DNA of 10,161 nt, taken from positions 1 through 10,161 of the forward strand of contig JAJRTK010000296.1 of NCBI GenBank assembly GCA_024278345.1. The letters are read 5' to 3'. The position numbers and the translations under genes were made by a program. Shown here piece after piece: positions 1 through 5,619 of this stretch (within the stretch, counting starts at the first letter, position 1; every line of letters begins with the position of its first letter). The notes beneath the pieces are model-generated. The model saw nothing but the letters and a program-made list of their open reading frames with translations. It was not told the origin of the DNA and did not search any database. The stretch comes from a bacterium. GTDB lineage: Bacteria > CSSED10-310 > JAJRTK01.

Positions 1-2
1 AG

Positions 3-237
3 GGGTATCAACGTAAGCCGGGACACCCGCCAAAACCAAGACGCAACGCGTCGTACATGAATGTGGGTCCAGGGAGCGAGCTCCCTGGTGGGTGCAGGGC
101 AAAGCCCTGCCGGGGACCGGGGCCGGAGGCCCCGGACGACCGCCGAGTCACGCGAAGCGTGACCCGCCGAGCGATAGCGAGGCGTTGGCGCTTGCGGTTC
201 CACAGTCCTGGAATTGTCCCGCGTTACGTGGATGCCC
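3..237. mobile_element. MITE-like palindromic element, copy 1
   Basis: This non-coding element is about 98% identical to copy 2 (3936-4200) over the shared 229 nt, apart from one swapped segment. Its ends are imperfect inverted repeats: positions 3-25 match the reverse complement of 215-237 at 19 of 23 bases, with the shared blocks ATC, ACGTAA and CGGGACA. Inside is a chain of hairpins: 69-77/80-88 (9 bp), 94-100/104-110 (7 bp, loop AAA), 117-124/128-135 (8 bp, loop GGA), 147-153/157-163 (7 bp, loop GAA) and a weaker CGCC/GGCG stem at 165-184. There is no transposase gene, so movement would need an enzyme supplied elsewhere. Only two bases of left flank are visible (AG), so the target duplication cannot be confirmed; they would fit a 9-bp but not an 8-bp duplication with the right flank at 238. 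The right end lies 35 nt before the ATG of the protease gene. Confidence 0.8.
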
Positions 238-272
238 GCCGTGGAGTCTCGTCGGTTAACCGGGCAGCGACC

Positions 273-1754
273 ATGAAGAACCACATTTTTTGGGGAATCC
301 TCTCTTGCCTTTTCGCCTTAGCCGGGGAACCGGGGCTTTCCGTGGCAGGCGCCAGCGAACCAGGACATGGTCTTCGCTGCTCCACGATACAGCGTTTGGT
401 CCTGTTCCGTGATCTGTTGTCCGCTGCCGGCGGACCCGGACCGTTGGACGCCTGTGCCCGGCCTTCGGCCGTGGGCTTCCACGCCTCCACGACGCTGCCC
501 ATCCGCGTCCATTACGCCACCGGTCTTTCGAGCTACGCCGCCAAGGTGCTTGCCGATGCGGAGCTGAGCTGGAGACGTGAAATCGAGGAGATGGGCTTTT
601 TCCAACCCTCAGTCGATGGCCGTGCCGGCGGGAGCGGCGATTTCGATTTCTACGTTCAGTATACTGGAGGTGAGAGCTATTTCTGCTTGGAAGCGGAAGA
701 TACCACCACTGCCTGGACCGACTACTATGGCTTCATCGTTCTCTCTTCAGGCTTGGGATCCGGCCTTAGGAAGGCGACGGTGGCCCACGAGCTGAACCAT
801 GCCTGCCAGTCCGCCACGGACTGGACGGAGCCCGACATCATCTGGGAAGCCACCTCTACCTGGGTGGAAGAGATGGTTTATGGGGATGTCAACGACTATT
901 TCACGGTCCTGGGGGATTTCCAGAAAGAGCCCTATCGAACGATTTCTTGGGTGACTTACGACACCTATTACATGTACGGGGCTTCTCTTTTTCCCTCTTA
1001 CTTTTCCCAACGGTTCGGTTCCCTCTATCCAGGTGGTGGAGGGGCGCTCATCGCCGAGATGTGGAGCCGTTCCCGCCAGGAGAATTTCAGTGGGGAGCCG
1101 GACTTCCTCGATGCGTTGGATCAAATTGTCCGAGAGCTGACCAACGGCTCGTGGGGACTTGAGGAAGCCTACATGGAGTTCGCGGAGTGGCGCTATTTTA
1201 CGGCGGGGCGAAATGATGGACGACACTTCTCCGAAGCGGGGGAGTGGGGTTCGGATACGCTGGTGCCCATGCGATACGTGCTACCGACCGCGGCGTTGCC
1301 TGTTCAGGGGCAGATCACGACCTTGAAGCCCGAGGCGTTTGGCGCCGATTATCTTCAGCTTACGGGACCGCTGCCTGCGGCGGTGGAGTTTGTGCTCACT
1401 CCGGATGCGGCCTCGAACCGTTGGGGTCTTGTCGCCCTAGTGGAGCATTCCGGCCAGGGGAATGTCCGAGTGGTCAGAGCACCCGTAGGGGCGGGAGAAG
1501 GGCGGCTGCTGGTGAGTGGCCTGACAACGGCTGCCCAGGTTACCTTCATCGTGGCGAATCTTGGGAACGGTGCCTTCGATCCGGATTCCGGCGGTTTGCA
1601 ACGTTCGGGTTATTCCTATGCCATTGACCTTGCCGATCCCCTCATTACCGGTATCAAAGGCACATTTTGGATCTGGCTCGCCATGATTTTCGTGGCATCC
1701 CTTGCTAGTTCTTGGACCTGGCGGCCGTCTCCTGGCCCTAGAAGTGTGTGCTAA
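273..1754 (+). CDS. Exported putative zinc metalloprotease (HExxH) with C-terminal membrane anchor
   Basis: The 493-residue product begins with a signal peptide (hydrophobic core about residues 5-18, plausible cleavage after AGA at 25-27). The motif VAHELNHACQ places HExxH at H172, E173 and H176. E192 in WEATSTW, or E199/E200 just after it, is the likely third zinc ligand. This spacing and the W-E-A-T-x-T-W-x-E signature resemble the MXAN_6640-type putative metalloproteases; that assignment rests on motif similarity, and the substrate is unknown. The C-terminal half has no recognised catalytic motif and may be beta-rich. Residues 463-481 form a hydrophobic helix followed by a short tail, so the enzyme is probably tethered with its catalytic domain outside the cytoplasm. 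The reading frame stays open upstream to 57, but that stretch lies in the repeat element; ATG 273 is chosen because the signal peptide begins there. No good ribosome binding site precedes it. The next gene follows after 13 nt, suggesting an operon. Confidence 0.75.
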   Translation: MKNHIFWGILSCLFALAGEPGLSVAGASEPGHGLRCSTIQRLVLFRDLLSAAGGPGPLDACARPSAVGFHASTTLPIRVHYATGLSSYAAKVLADAELSWRREIEEMGFFQPSVDGRAGGSGDFDFYVQYTGGESYFCLEAEDTTTAWTDYYGFIVLSSGLGSGLRKATVAHELNHACQSATDWTEPDIIWEATSTWVEEMVYGDVNDYFTVLGDFQKEPYRTISWVTYDTYYMYGASLFPSYFSQRFGSLYPGGGGALIAEMWSRSRQENFSGEPDFLDALDQIVRELTNGSWGLEEAYMEFAEWRYFTAGRNDGRHFSEAGEWGSDTLVPMRYVLPTAALPVQGQITTLKPEAFGADYLQLTGPLPAAVEFVLTPDAASNRWGLVALVEHSGQGNVRVVRAPVGAGEGRLLVSGLTTAAQVTFIVANLGNGAFDPDSGGLQRSGYSYAIDLADPLITGIKGTFWIWLAMIFVASLASSWTWRPSPGPRSVC

Positions 1755-1759
1755 GGAGG
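1753..1759 (+). promoter_or_regulatory. Ribosome binding site of the 1768 gene, overlapping the upstream stop
   Basis: AAGGAGG overlaps the last two bases of the protease stop codon (TAA, 1752-1754) and sits 8 nt before ATG 1768. This favours 1768 over the ATG at 1761, which is only 1 nt from the site and opens a frame of eight codons. The overlap supports translational coupling of the two genes. Confidence 0.8.
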
Positions 1760-1767
1760 CATGAGCG

Positions 1768-3186
1768 ATGAAAACTGGGGCGTTTAGGTGTTTGACGCTG
1801 ATGGTCGTGGCCTTTTCCACCTTACTTTGTGCCGGAGAACCGGAGAATGACCGTGCGACGCAGACGGTCCAGGGGATCGTCACCCTCCAGGGGGCGTCGG
1901 ACCACGGGGGAACCCACGTGAGCATCACTCCTATCCCCGATGCGGGAACTCCGTTTTCGTGGGCGCTCCTTCTTGGCCTGCTGGGCTTGTTCGGGATCTA
2001 TCTCCTTTTTGTGGGTACTCGAGGAGTGGTCCGTTTTCGGCGCTACTCCGGGAGTCGCCCCAGCAGCGGTGCGACGATGTTTTTCGGATTTGGCCTCGGT
2101 TGCCTGCTCTTGGCCTCCGCGGCTTGGGCGGCGCTTTCGACTCTTTCCGCCTCCGACGGCTCGTACGGACTCGCGCCCGCAAGCGGAGATTTCGCCCCTG
2201 GCAGCTACCGGATCGACTTTTCCCATCAGGGTTACATTTCAGGCAGCATCGTGATTCGGATCGACAGCACTTCCGGAGCCACGGTTTCGGCTCCATCAGT
2301 CGAGCTTCTTCCCGAAGGGAACCGCTGTTCCATCTTTCCCGCGGACAATCCCTGGAATACGGATATCTCGGGCTATCCGCTCCATCCCGACTCCGATCTC
2401 TTCATCGCGTCTATCGGGTCGGGAGGCCGACTGCACCCCGATTTCGGCACCGTTTGGCAGGGCTCTCCCATCGGGATTCCTTTCGTAGAAGTTCCGCCGG
2501 ATCAGCCCAAGCTCCCAGTGGAATTCCTGTACGCCGATGAAAGCGATCCCGGGCCCTATCCAATTCCTCCCAATCCACCCATTGAAGGGGGTCCGGATAG
2601 CGATGGCGACCGGCACATTCTGATGCTCGACCCGACTGCTTGCACGCTCTACGAGCTCTTTTGGGCCTGGCCGCCCGGTACTGGGGAAAACCCCTTCACA
2701 GACCGCTGGTACGCCGGTTCGGGGGCGGTGTTCGATCTGCGGAGCAACGGATTGCGCCCCGATGGATGGACTTCGGCCGATGCCGCGGGCCTGCCCATTT
2801 ATCCGGGCCTAGTCCGGTATGACGAGGTCGTGGGACAGGGGACCATTTCCCACGCTCTTCGCTTCACCGTGAGCCGGTCTCAGCGTGGTTATATCCATCC
2901 GGCGACCCATTTTGCTTCCAACAGTAGCGATCCAGGCCTCCCTCCCATGGGGCTGCGTCTTAGGATGAAGGTTGGCTACGATTGCTCGATCTATAGCTCG
3001 GAGGTCCGGGTGATCTGTGCCGCCCTCAAGACCTACGGAATGTTCGTCGCCGACAACGGCAGTGACTGGTATGTGAGCGGAGCGCCGGATTCCCGCTGGA
3101 ACGACGATGCCCTAGGGGAGTTGAAGCAAATTCCCGGTTCGGCATTCGAGGTCGTCTACACCGGTGAGATCATGACTGGACGGTGA
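1768..3186 (+). CDS. Exported protein of a conserved uncharacterised family, with a membrane hairpin inside an N-terminal beta-sandwich domain
   Basis: The 472-residue product has a signal peptide (about 1-22). Residues 34-54 (VQGIVTLQGASDHGG and on) and 125-183 (ASDGSYGL, then PGSYRIDFSHQGY, then VELLPEG) read as the two halves of one carboxypeptidase-regulatory-like beta-sandwich. Between them lie two hydrophobic helices, about 63-83 and 103-121, joined by an arginine-rich loop (84-98). By the positive-inside rule the loop is cytoplasmic and both halves are outside. Residues 187-465 form the main domain, with blocks NPWN (194-197), ESDPGPYPIP (258-267), GDRH (280-283), LRPDGWTSADAAGLPI (329-344), VRYDEV (349-354), SHALRFT (361-367), HPATH (377-381), PPMGLRLRMK (392-401) and YGMFVADNGSDW (423-434). 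I recognise this as a family found in varied bacteria and some fungi, but know no established function. The conserved D, E and H residues would suit an enzyme or metal/glycan binding, which is speculation. C187, C292, C406 and C417 could form disulfides. It is probably co-transcribed with the protease. Confidence 0.75.
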   Translation: MKTGAFRCLTLMVVAFSTLLCAGEPENDRATQTVQGIVTLQGASDHGGTHVSITPIPDAGTPFSWALLLGLLGLFGIYLLFVGTRGVVRFRRYSGSRPSSGATMFFGFGLGCLLLASAAWAALSTLSASDGSYGLAPASGDFAPGSYRIDFSHQGYISGSIVIRIDSTSGATVSAPSVELLPEGNRCSIFPADNPWNTDISGYPLHPDSDLFIASIGSGGRLHPDFGTVWQGSPIGIPFVEVPPDQPKLPVEFLYADESDPGPYPIPPNPPIEGGPDSDGDRHILMLDPTACTLYELFWAWPPGTGENPFTDRWYAGSGAVFDLRSNGLRPDGWTSADAAGLPIYPGLVRYDEVVGQGTISHALRFTVSRSQRGYIHPATHFASNSSDPGLPPMGLRLRMKVGYDCSIYSSEVRVICAALKTYGMFVADNGSDWYVSGAPDSRWNDDALGELKQIPGSAFEVVYTGEIMTGR

Positions 3187-3196
3187 GTGGCCGGTA

Positions 3197-3223
3197 GGGC
3201 GGTTCGTGAACCATCCGCCCTTT
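3197..3223. terminator. Terminator-like stem-loop between convergent genes
   Basis: GGGCGG (3197-3202) can pair with CCGCCC (3215-3220), followed by TTT on the plus strand. An inner GGTTC/GAACC stem (3201-3205/3208-3212) can stack on GGGC/GCCC as an alternative fold. It begins 11 nt after the plus-strand stop and abuts the methyltransferase stop at 3223-3225, so it could serve both genes. The T-tract is short, so rho-independent action is likely but unproven. Confidence 0.55.
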
Positions 3224-3897
3224 CACGGAACCTTTCCCGTGGCAACGACGAAAGGTTGATCCGGGTCCGACTGAGTTTCGATCTCCACCAGGCCAGCTTG
3301 GGCAAACCAGTTTTGCAGCTCAGCTTTGGTGACAGCTTGGCCGGCGACGAAATGCTTGAAATAGGCGGCGCTCAGGAGCCAGCCACCCGGCAGTTGCCAT
3401 CGCCACAGGCGGCAGAAGTTGCGCGCTCTTTGGGCCGTGGTCTCCCGATCCGCTTCGAGGATTCCCACAAGGCCACCGCTTCGGACGACCCGGGCCATTT
3501 CAGCAATCCCCCGGGCCGGTTCTGGCCAGTGCTTGATGCTGGCGACACTATAGGCGGTGCCAAACCGATCGTCGGCAAGTTCCAAGGCCATGGCGTTTTG
3601 TTCTTGGAAGCAGATGTTTTGGAGGTTCTCCGATTCTTGCCTCTGTTTGGCCCGCTGGATCATCGCCGACGCCAGATCGACACCAAGCACCTGGAGATCC
3701 GGCCGCCGCCTGGCAAGGATGCAGGCCACCGGCCCGGAACCGCATCCCACGTCCAGCACTTCGGCTCGCAGCGGGATCTTTGGATCGATTTCGTTGAGCA
3801 GTCGGATGTAGAGAGGCCCGATTCCCGCCGCCACGACCTCCTCGTAGAGCGCTGACTCCAGTGTGCCCCAGGAGCCTGTCATCTGGAAGATGTTCAT
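3223..3897 (-). CDS. Class I SAM-dependent methyltransferase
   Basis: The 224-residue product shows the Rossmann-fold methyltransferase pattern. Motif I is VLDVGCGSG (48-56), the SAM-binding glycine loop. Motif II is LGVDLASAMI (71-80), with D74 the likely ribose-hydroxyl ligand. NAMALEL (101-107) fits the adenine-contact region, and residues 117-150 cover the UbiE/Methyltransf_11-like middle and post-motif strands (MARVVRSGGLVGILEAD region). The substrate cannot be told; relatives act on lipids, quinones or small metabolites. The frame stays open to 4065, but that extension lies in the inserted repeat element, so ATG 3897 is taken as the start, without a clear ribosome binding site. The element's edge is 38 nt upstream, so the gene is separated from its ancestral upstream sequence. 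If the element and one target-site copy are removed, an in-frame ATG (4218-4216) appears 48 nt upstream, so the ancestral protein may have been 16 residues longer. Confidence 0.8.
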   Translation of the reverse strand: MNIFQMTGSWGTLESALYEEVVAAGIGPLYIRLLNEIDPKIPLRAEVLDVGCGSGPVACILARRRPDLQVLGVDLASAMIQRAKQRQESENLQNICFQEQNAMALELADDRFGTAYSVASIKHWPEPARGIAEMARVVRSGGLVGILEADRETTAQRARNFCRLWRWQLPGGWLLSAAYFKHFVAGQAVTKAELQNWFAQAGLVEIETQSDPDQPFVVATGKVP

Positions 3898-3927
3898 GAA
3901 GGCATTTCCAAGCCGGAGTTCTGCTTG

Positions 3928-3935
3928 ACTCCCAC
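3928..3935. repeat. Target-site duplication, left copy
   Basis: ACTCCCAC directly abuts the left end of the element at 3936 and is repeated exactly at 4201-4208, directly abutting the right end. The match stops at exactly 8 bp on both sides, as expected for a duplication made on insertion. Confidence 0.85.
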
Positions 3936-4200
3936 GGATATCAACGTAAGCCGGGACACACGCCAAAACCAAGACGCAACGCGTCGTACATGAATGTGGG
4001 CTGGGATCCCGTTGCCCTTCGTTGCAACGGGAAGATGAGCGAGCTCCCTGGTGGGTGCAGGGCAAAGCACTGCCGGGGACCGGGGCCGGAGGCCCCGGAC
4101 GACCGCCGAGTCACGCGAAGCGTGACCCGCCGAGCGATAGCAAGGCGTTGGCGCTTGCAGTTCCACAGTCCTGGAATTGTCCCGCGTTACGTGGATGCCC
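3936..4200. mobile_element. MITE-like palindromic element, copy 2, with inverted ends and 8-bp target duplication
   Basis: This 265-bp non-coding element starts GGATATCAACGTAAGCC and ends in TTACGTGGATGCCC. The first 23 bases match the reverse complement of the last 23 at 18 positions. Perfect 8-bp direct repeats abut both ends. Against copy 1, bases 3939-4000 differ at one position and 4037-4200 at three. Between them copy 2 has 36 nt (4001-4036) where copy 1 has 6 nt (68-73). Internal hairpins are 4008-4015/4024-4031 (8 bp, new module), then those shared with copy 1, with loops AAA (one stem mismatch here), GGA, GAA and GATA. No coding capacity is credible. An 8-bp duplication with GG-starting ends is seen in several IS families, including ISL3, IS1595 and IS256; the parent cannot be assigned here. 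Confidence 0.9.
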
Positions 4201-4208
4201 ACTCCCAC
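4201..4208. repeat. Target-site duplication, right copy
   Basis: ACTCCCAC is identical to 3928-3935 and begins at the base after the element's right inverted end. Confidence 0.85.
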
Positions 4209-4344
4209 CAAGGATCATAGGTCATTCGATGGACTGGAGATGACGGAACCCAGGGAGTGCGGGAGCGACAACCCAACCAGCAAATAGAGATTGCGATTCT
4301 TTGATGGCGGATGGGCGGAGAGCCCGACAATCCTTACGTCCGGA
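4209..4344. other. Non-coding stretch, ancestral upstream region of the methyltransferase
   Basis: No open frame here resembles a protein. Before the element inserted, this sequence directly preceded the methyltransferase gene, so it may hold that gene's original promoter. On the minus strand it also contains the in-frame ATG (4218-4216) discussed under that gene. No clear -35/-10 pair was found. A small hairpin GGGC/GCCC (4313-4316/4322-4325) starts the hairpin-rich tract. Confidence 0.4.
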
Positions 4345-4447
4345 GGCCCATGACCTGAACCCAGGCACTGGGTTCAGGTCAAGCGTTTTCCCAGGCGCCG
4401 CCTGGGAAACTGCCGCAATTTGGAAAATTGCGGCTGAGCGGTGGGCC
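4345..4447. other. Cloverleaf-like array of three perfect hairpins inside a closing stem
   Basis: Three perfect hairpins follow in quick succession: 4352-4363/4369-4380 (12 bp, loop GGCAC), 4387-4396/4400-4409 (10 bp, loop GCC) and 4412-4421/4425-4434 (10 bp, loop GGA). Spacers are 6 and 2 nt. GGCCCA (4345-4350) and TGGGCC (4442-4447) pair around all three, making a four-way junction of 103 nt. It could be a structured RNA, a DNA cruciform-forming repeat or the core of another palindromic repeat. The sequence alone does not decide, and no transcript signal is evident on either strand. It lies in the gap between the methyltransferase upstream region and the 3' end of the crotonase gene. Confidence 0.7.
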
Positions 4448-4742
4448 GGAGGAGCCATGATCGACACCACGGCGGAACGCCGCAGGGCTCCGCTCCTGGA
4501 AGGGATCCAGTAGTGAGGAGCTTGAAGCTAAGGAGGCCCCAGGCATCCACCCATCCAAAAACTATGGAAGCAGGCTTGTGGGCTGCTGTCAAGACGTCGG
4601 TTGTTTCCAGATCCCAGGAGCCAGCCGAATGATTGTGGGGTGGCTTGGCGACGGAGGAGCGGCTGCGAGCAGCCCGAGGGGAACGCGACCCAAGAAAAGA
4701 AGGCGGATCGGGGATGCGAGGCGGAAGAGCATGGTGACGGGT
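4448..4742. other. Non-coding hairpin-rich stretch downstream of the crotonase gene
   Basis: No gene is recognised. More small inverted repeats continue the tract: GGAGCC/GGCTCC (4451-4456/4486-4491) enclosing CGGCG-GAA-CGCCG (4470-4482), the near-palindrome AGCTTGAAGCT (4519-4529) and GGCTGC/GCAGCC (4661-4666/4669-4674). The short frames here have odd composition, no start signals and no motifs. It may be decayed repeat sequence. None of the hairpins has a T-tract that would mark it as the crotonase terminator. Confidence 0.35.
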
Positions 4743-5495
4743 TTATGAGCGCTTCATGAGAATCTTCATGGCGGCCTGGGCCACCTCGTCGGAAAAAATG
4801 GTCTCGATGAGTTCAGCCCGTTCCTTGGCGTGATGGGCGGTTTCGATGCGATGGTAGGCGTCTTGCCGGATTTGCCGTTTGGCGATGGCGAAGGTGGCGC
4901 TGGGGTTGGCCGTGACCTTTTGGAGCCAGTGGCGGGCCGCAGTTTCGGCCTCATCGGTGAGAACATCGCCAATGCCAAGCTCGAATGCCTCTTGGGGCGT
5001 GAGGCGATCCGCTGTGTAGACAAGGCGGCGTAGGGCGCGGGGGCCGATGGCGTCGCGCACGATCTCGAAGGCGAGCCGGGGGAAGGGGACGCCCACTTGG
5101 AGCTCCGTGAGTCCCAGCGAATAGCTGCCCTGTTGGAGGGCGACGAAATCGGCGGAGAGTGCCAGGACAAGACCGCCTGCCAGCGCGTGGCCGGCGACGG
5201 CTGCGGCAACGGGTTTATTGCAGTAGAAGCCGGCTCCGATTGCTTTGTCCAGAGCGTCAAGAAAGGCGGTGATGCCGTCCGAGCCCAGGCCTAGAACTTC
5301 ATTGAGATCCAGGCCCGCGGAAAAGCAGCGGCCTTCGGAACGGAGGAGAACGCCTTGGATTGCAGGGTCCCGGGCGGCTCTTTGGAAAGCGCTGGTGAAT
5401 TGGTCAAAGAGCTCGAGGTTCATGGCGTTGACTTTGGGCCTCTGAAGGATCAGATCGGCAATGCCATGGTTGACGTCAACGCGAATTAGGTCCAT
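4743..5495 (-). CDS. Enoyl-CoA hydratase/isomerase (crotonase) family protein, isomerase-like active site
   Basis: The 250-residue product has the usual single-domain crotonase length. The oxyanion-hole segments are visible: GRCFSAGLDL (55-64) and AGHALAGG (101-108), whose backbone amides hold the acyl-CoA thioester. The catalytic glutamate region GLTELQVGVPFP gives E131, aligning with rat hydratase E144. The second hydratase glutamate (rat E164) falls on R157 by the anchor GPRALRRLVYTADR. The segment around E131, G(L)TELQVG, resembles the NETQLG segment of mitochondrial delta3-delta2 enoyl-CoA isomerases. A double-bond isomerase or another crotonase reaction is therefore more likely than classical hydration; the physiological substrate is unknown. 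ATG 5495 is preceded by AAGGAG about 11 nt upstream on the minus strand. The gene is divergent from the GGDEF-EAL gene, with 124 nt between starts, and stands alone with no other beta-oxidation gene in view. Confidence 0.88.
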   Translation of the reverse strand: MDLIRVDVNHGIADLILQRPKVNAMNLELFDQFTSAFQRAARDPAIQGVLLRSEGRCFSAGLDLNEVLGLGSDGITAFLDALDKAIGAGFYCNKPVAAAVAGHALAGGLVLALSADFVALQQGSYSLGLTELQVGVPFPRLAFEIVRDAIGPRALRRLVYTADRLTPQEAFELGIGDVLTDEAETAARHWLQKVTANPSATFAIAKRQIRQDAYHRIETAHHAKERAELIETIFSDEVAQAAMKILMKRS

Positions 5496-5619
5496 TTCCC
5501 TTGGGCTCCTTCCGAAATTTACACGTTTGGCGATTGCAGGTTGTCAAGGCTGGAGAAGCCTGTCAAGATGGAACTTAGGTGGGTGCGAATCTCCTGCGCG
5601 AAGAGGGTGGCTGGGTCCA
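5496..5619. promoter_or_regulatory. Divergent intergenic region, candidate promoter area
   Basis: This 124-nt space lies between the divergent crotonase and GGDEF-EAL starts and must hold promoters for one or both. A direct repeat TGTCAAG (5542-5548 and 5561-5567) flanks a short inverted repeat AGGCT/AGCCT (5547-5551/5557-5561), which could be a regulator site. TTGTCA (5541-5546) could be a -35 box, but no convincing -10 box follows. The functional reading is tentative. Confidence 0.3.

Noticed and set aside
57-272. N-terminal extension of the protease frame to ATG 57
   Set aside because: It lies in the repeat element, is rich in Arg and Pro, and would place the signal peptide at residue 73. 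The same element elsewhere is not attached to this gene.
1819-1833. Lipoprotein signal (lipobox) in the 1768 gene
   Set aside because: The residues before Cys21 are T-L-L, which lack the small residue normally needed at -1, so an ordinary signal peptide is more likely.
3187-3855. 222-residue plus-strand frame
   Set aside because: It is antisense to the methyltransferase, whose motifs VLDVGCGSG and LGVDLASAM are unmistakable.
3898-4065. 56-residue N-terminal extension of the methyltransferase
   Set aside because: Most of it is encoded by the inserted element, so it is not ancestral. The methyltransferase fold is complete from ATG 3897.
4001-4200. Integron attC site or CRISPR array
   Set aside because: The hairpins differ in sequence, there is no repeat-spacer periodicity, and no attC core sites were seen. 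The inverted ends and octamer duplication explain the element better.
4345-4447. tRNA gene
   Set aside because: The cloverleaf shape has 12, 10 and 10 bp arms with 3-5 nt loops, no 7-nt anticodon loop, no T-loop consensus and no CCA end.
4301-4513. Small open frames in the hairpin-rich tract on both strands
   Set aside because: They exist because perfect hairpins happen to lack stops. They have no ribosome binding site or motif.
5461-5619. 53-residue N-terminal extension of the GGDEF-EAL protein
   Set aside because: It overlaps the crotonase start and the divergent promoter area, and its composition is unlike a protein start. ATG 5620 leads directly into the first membrane helix.
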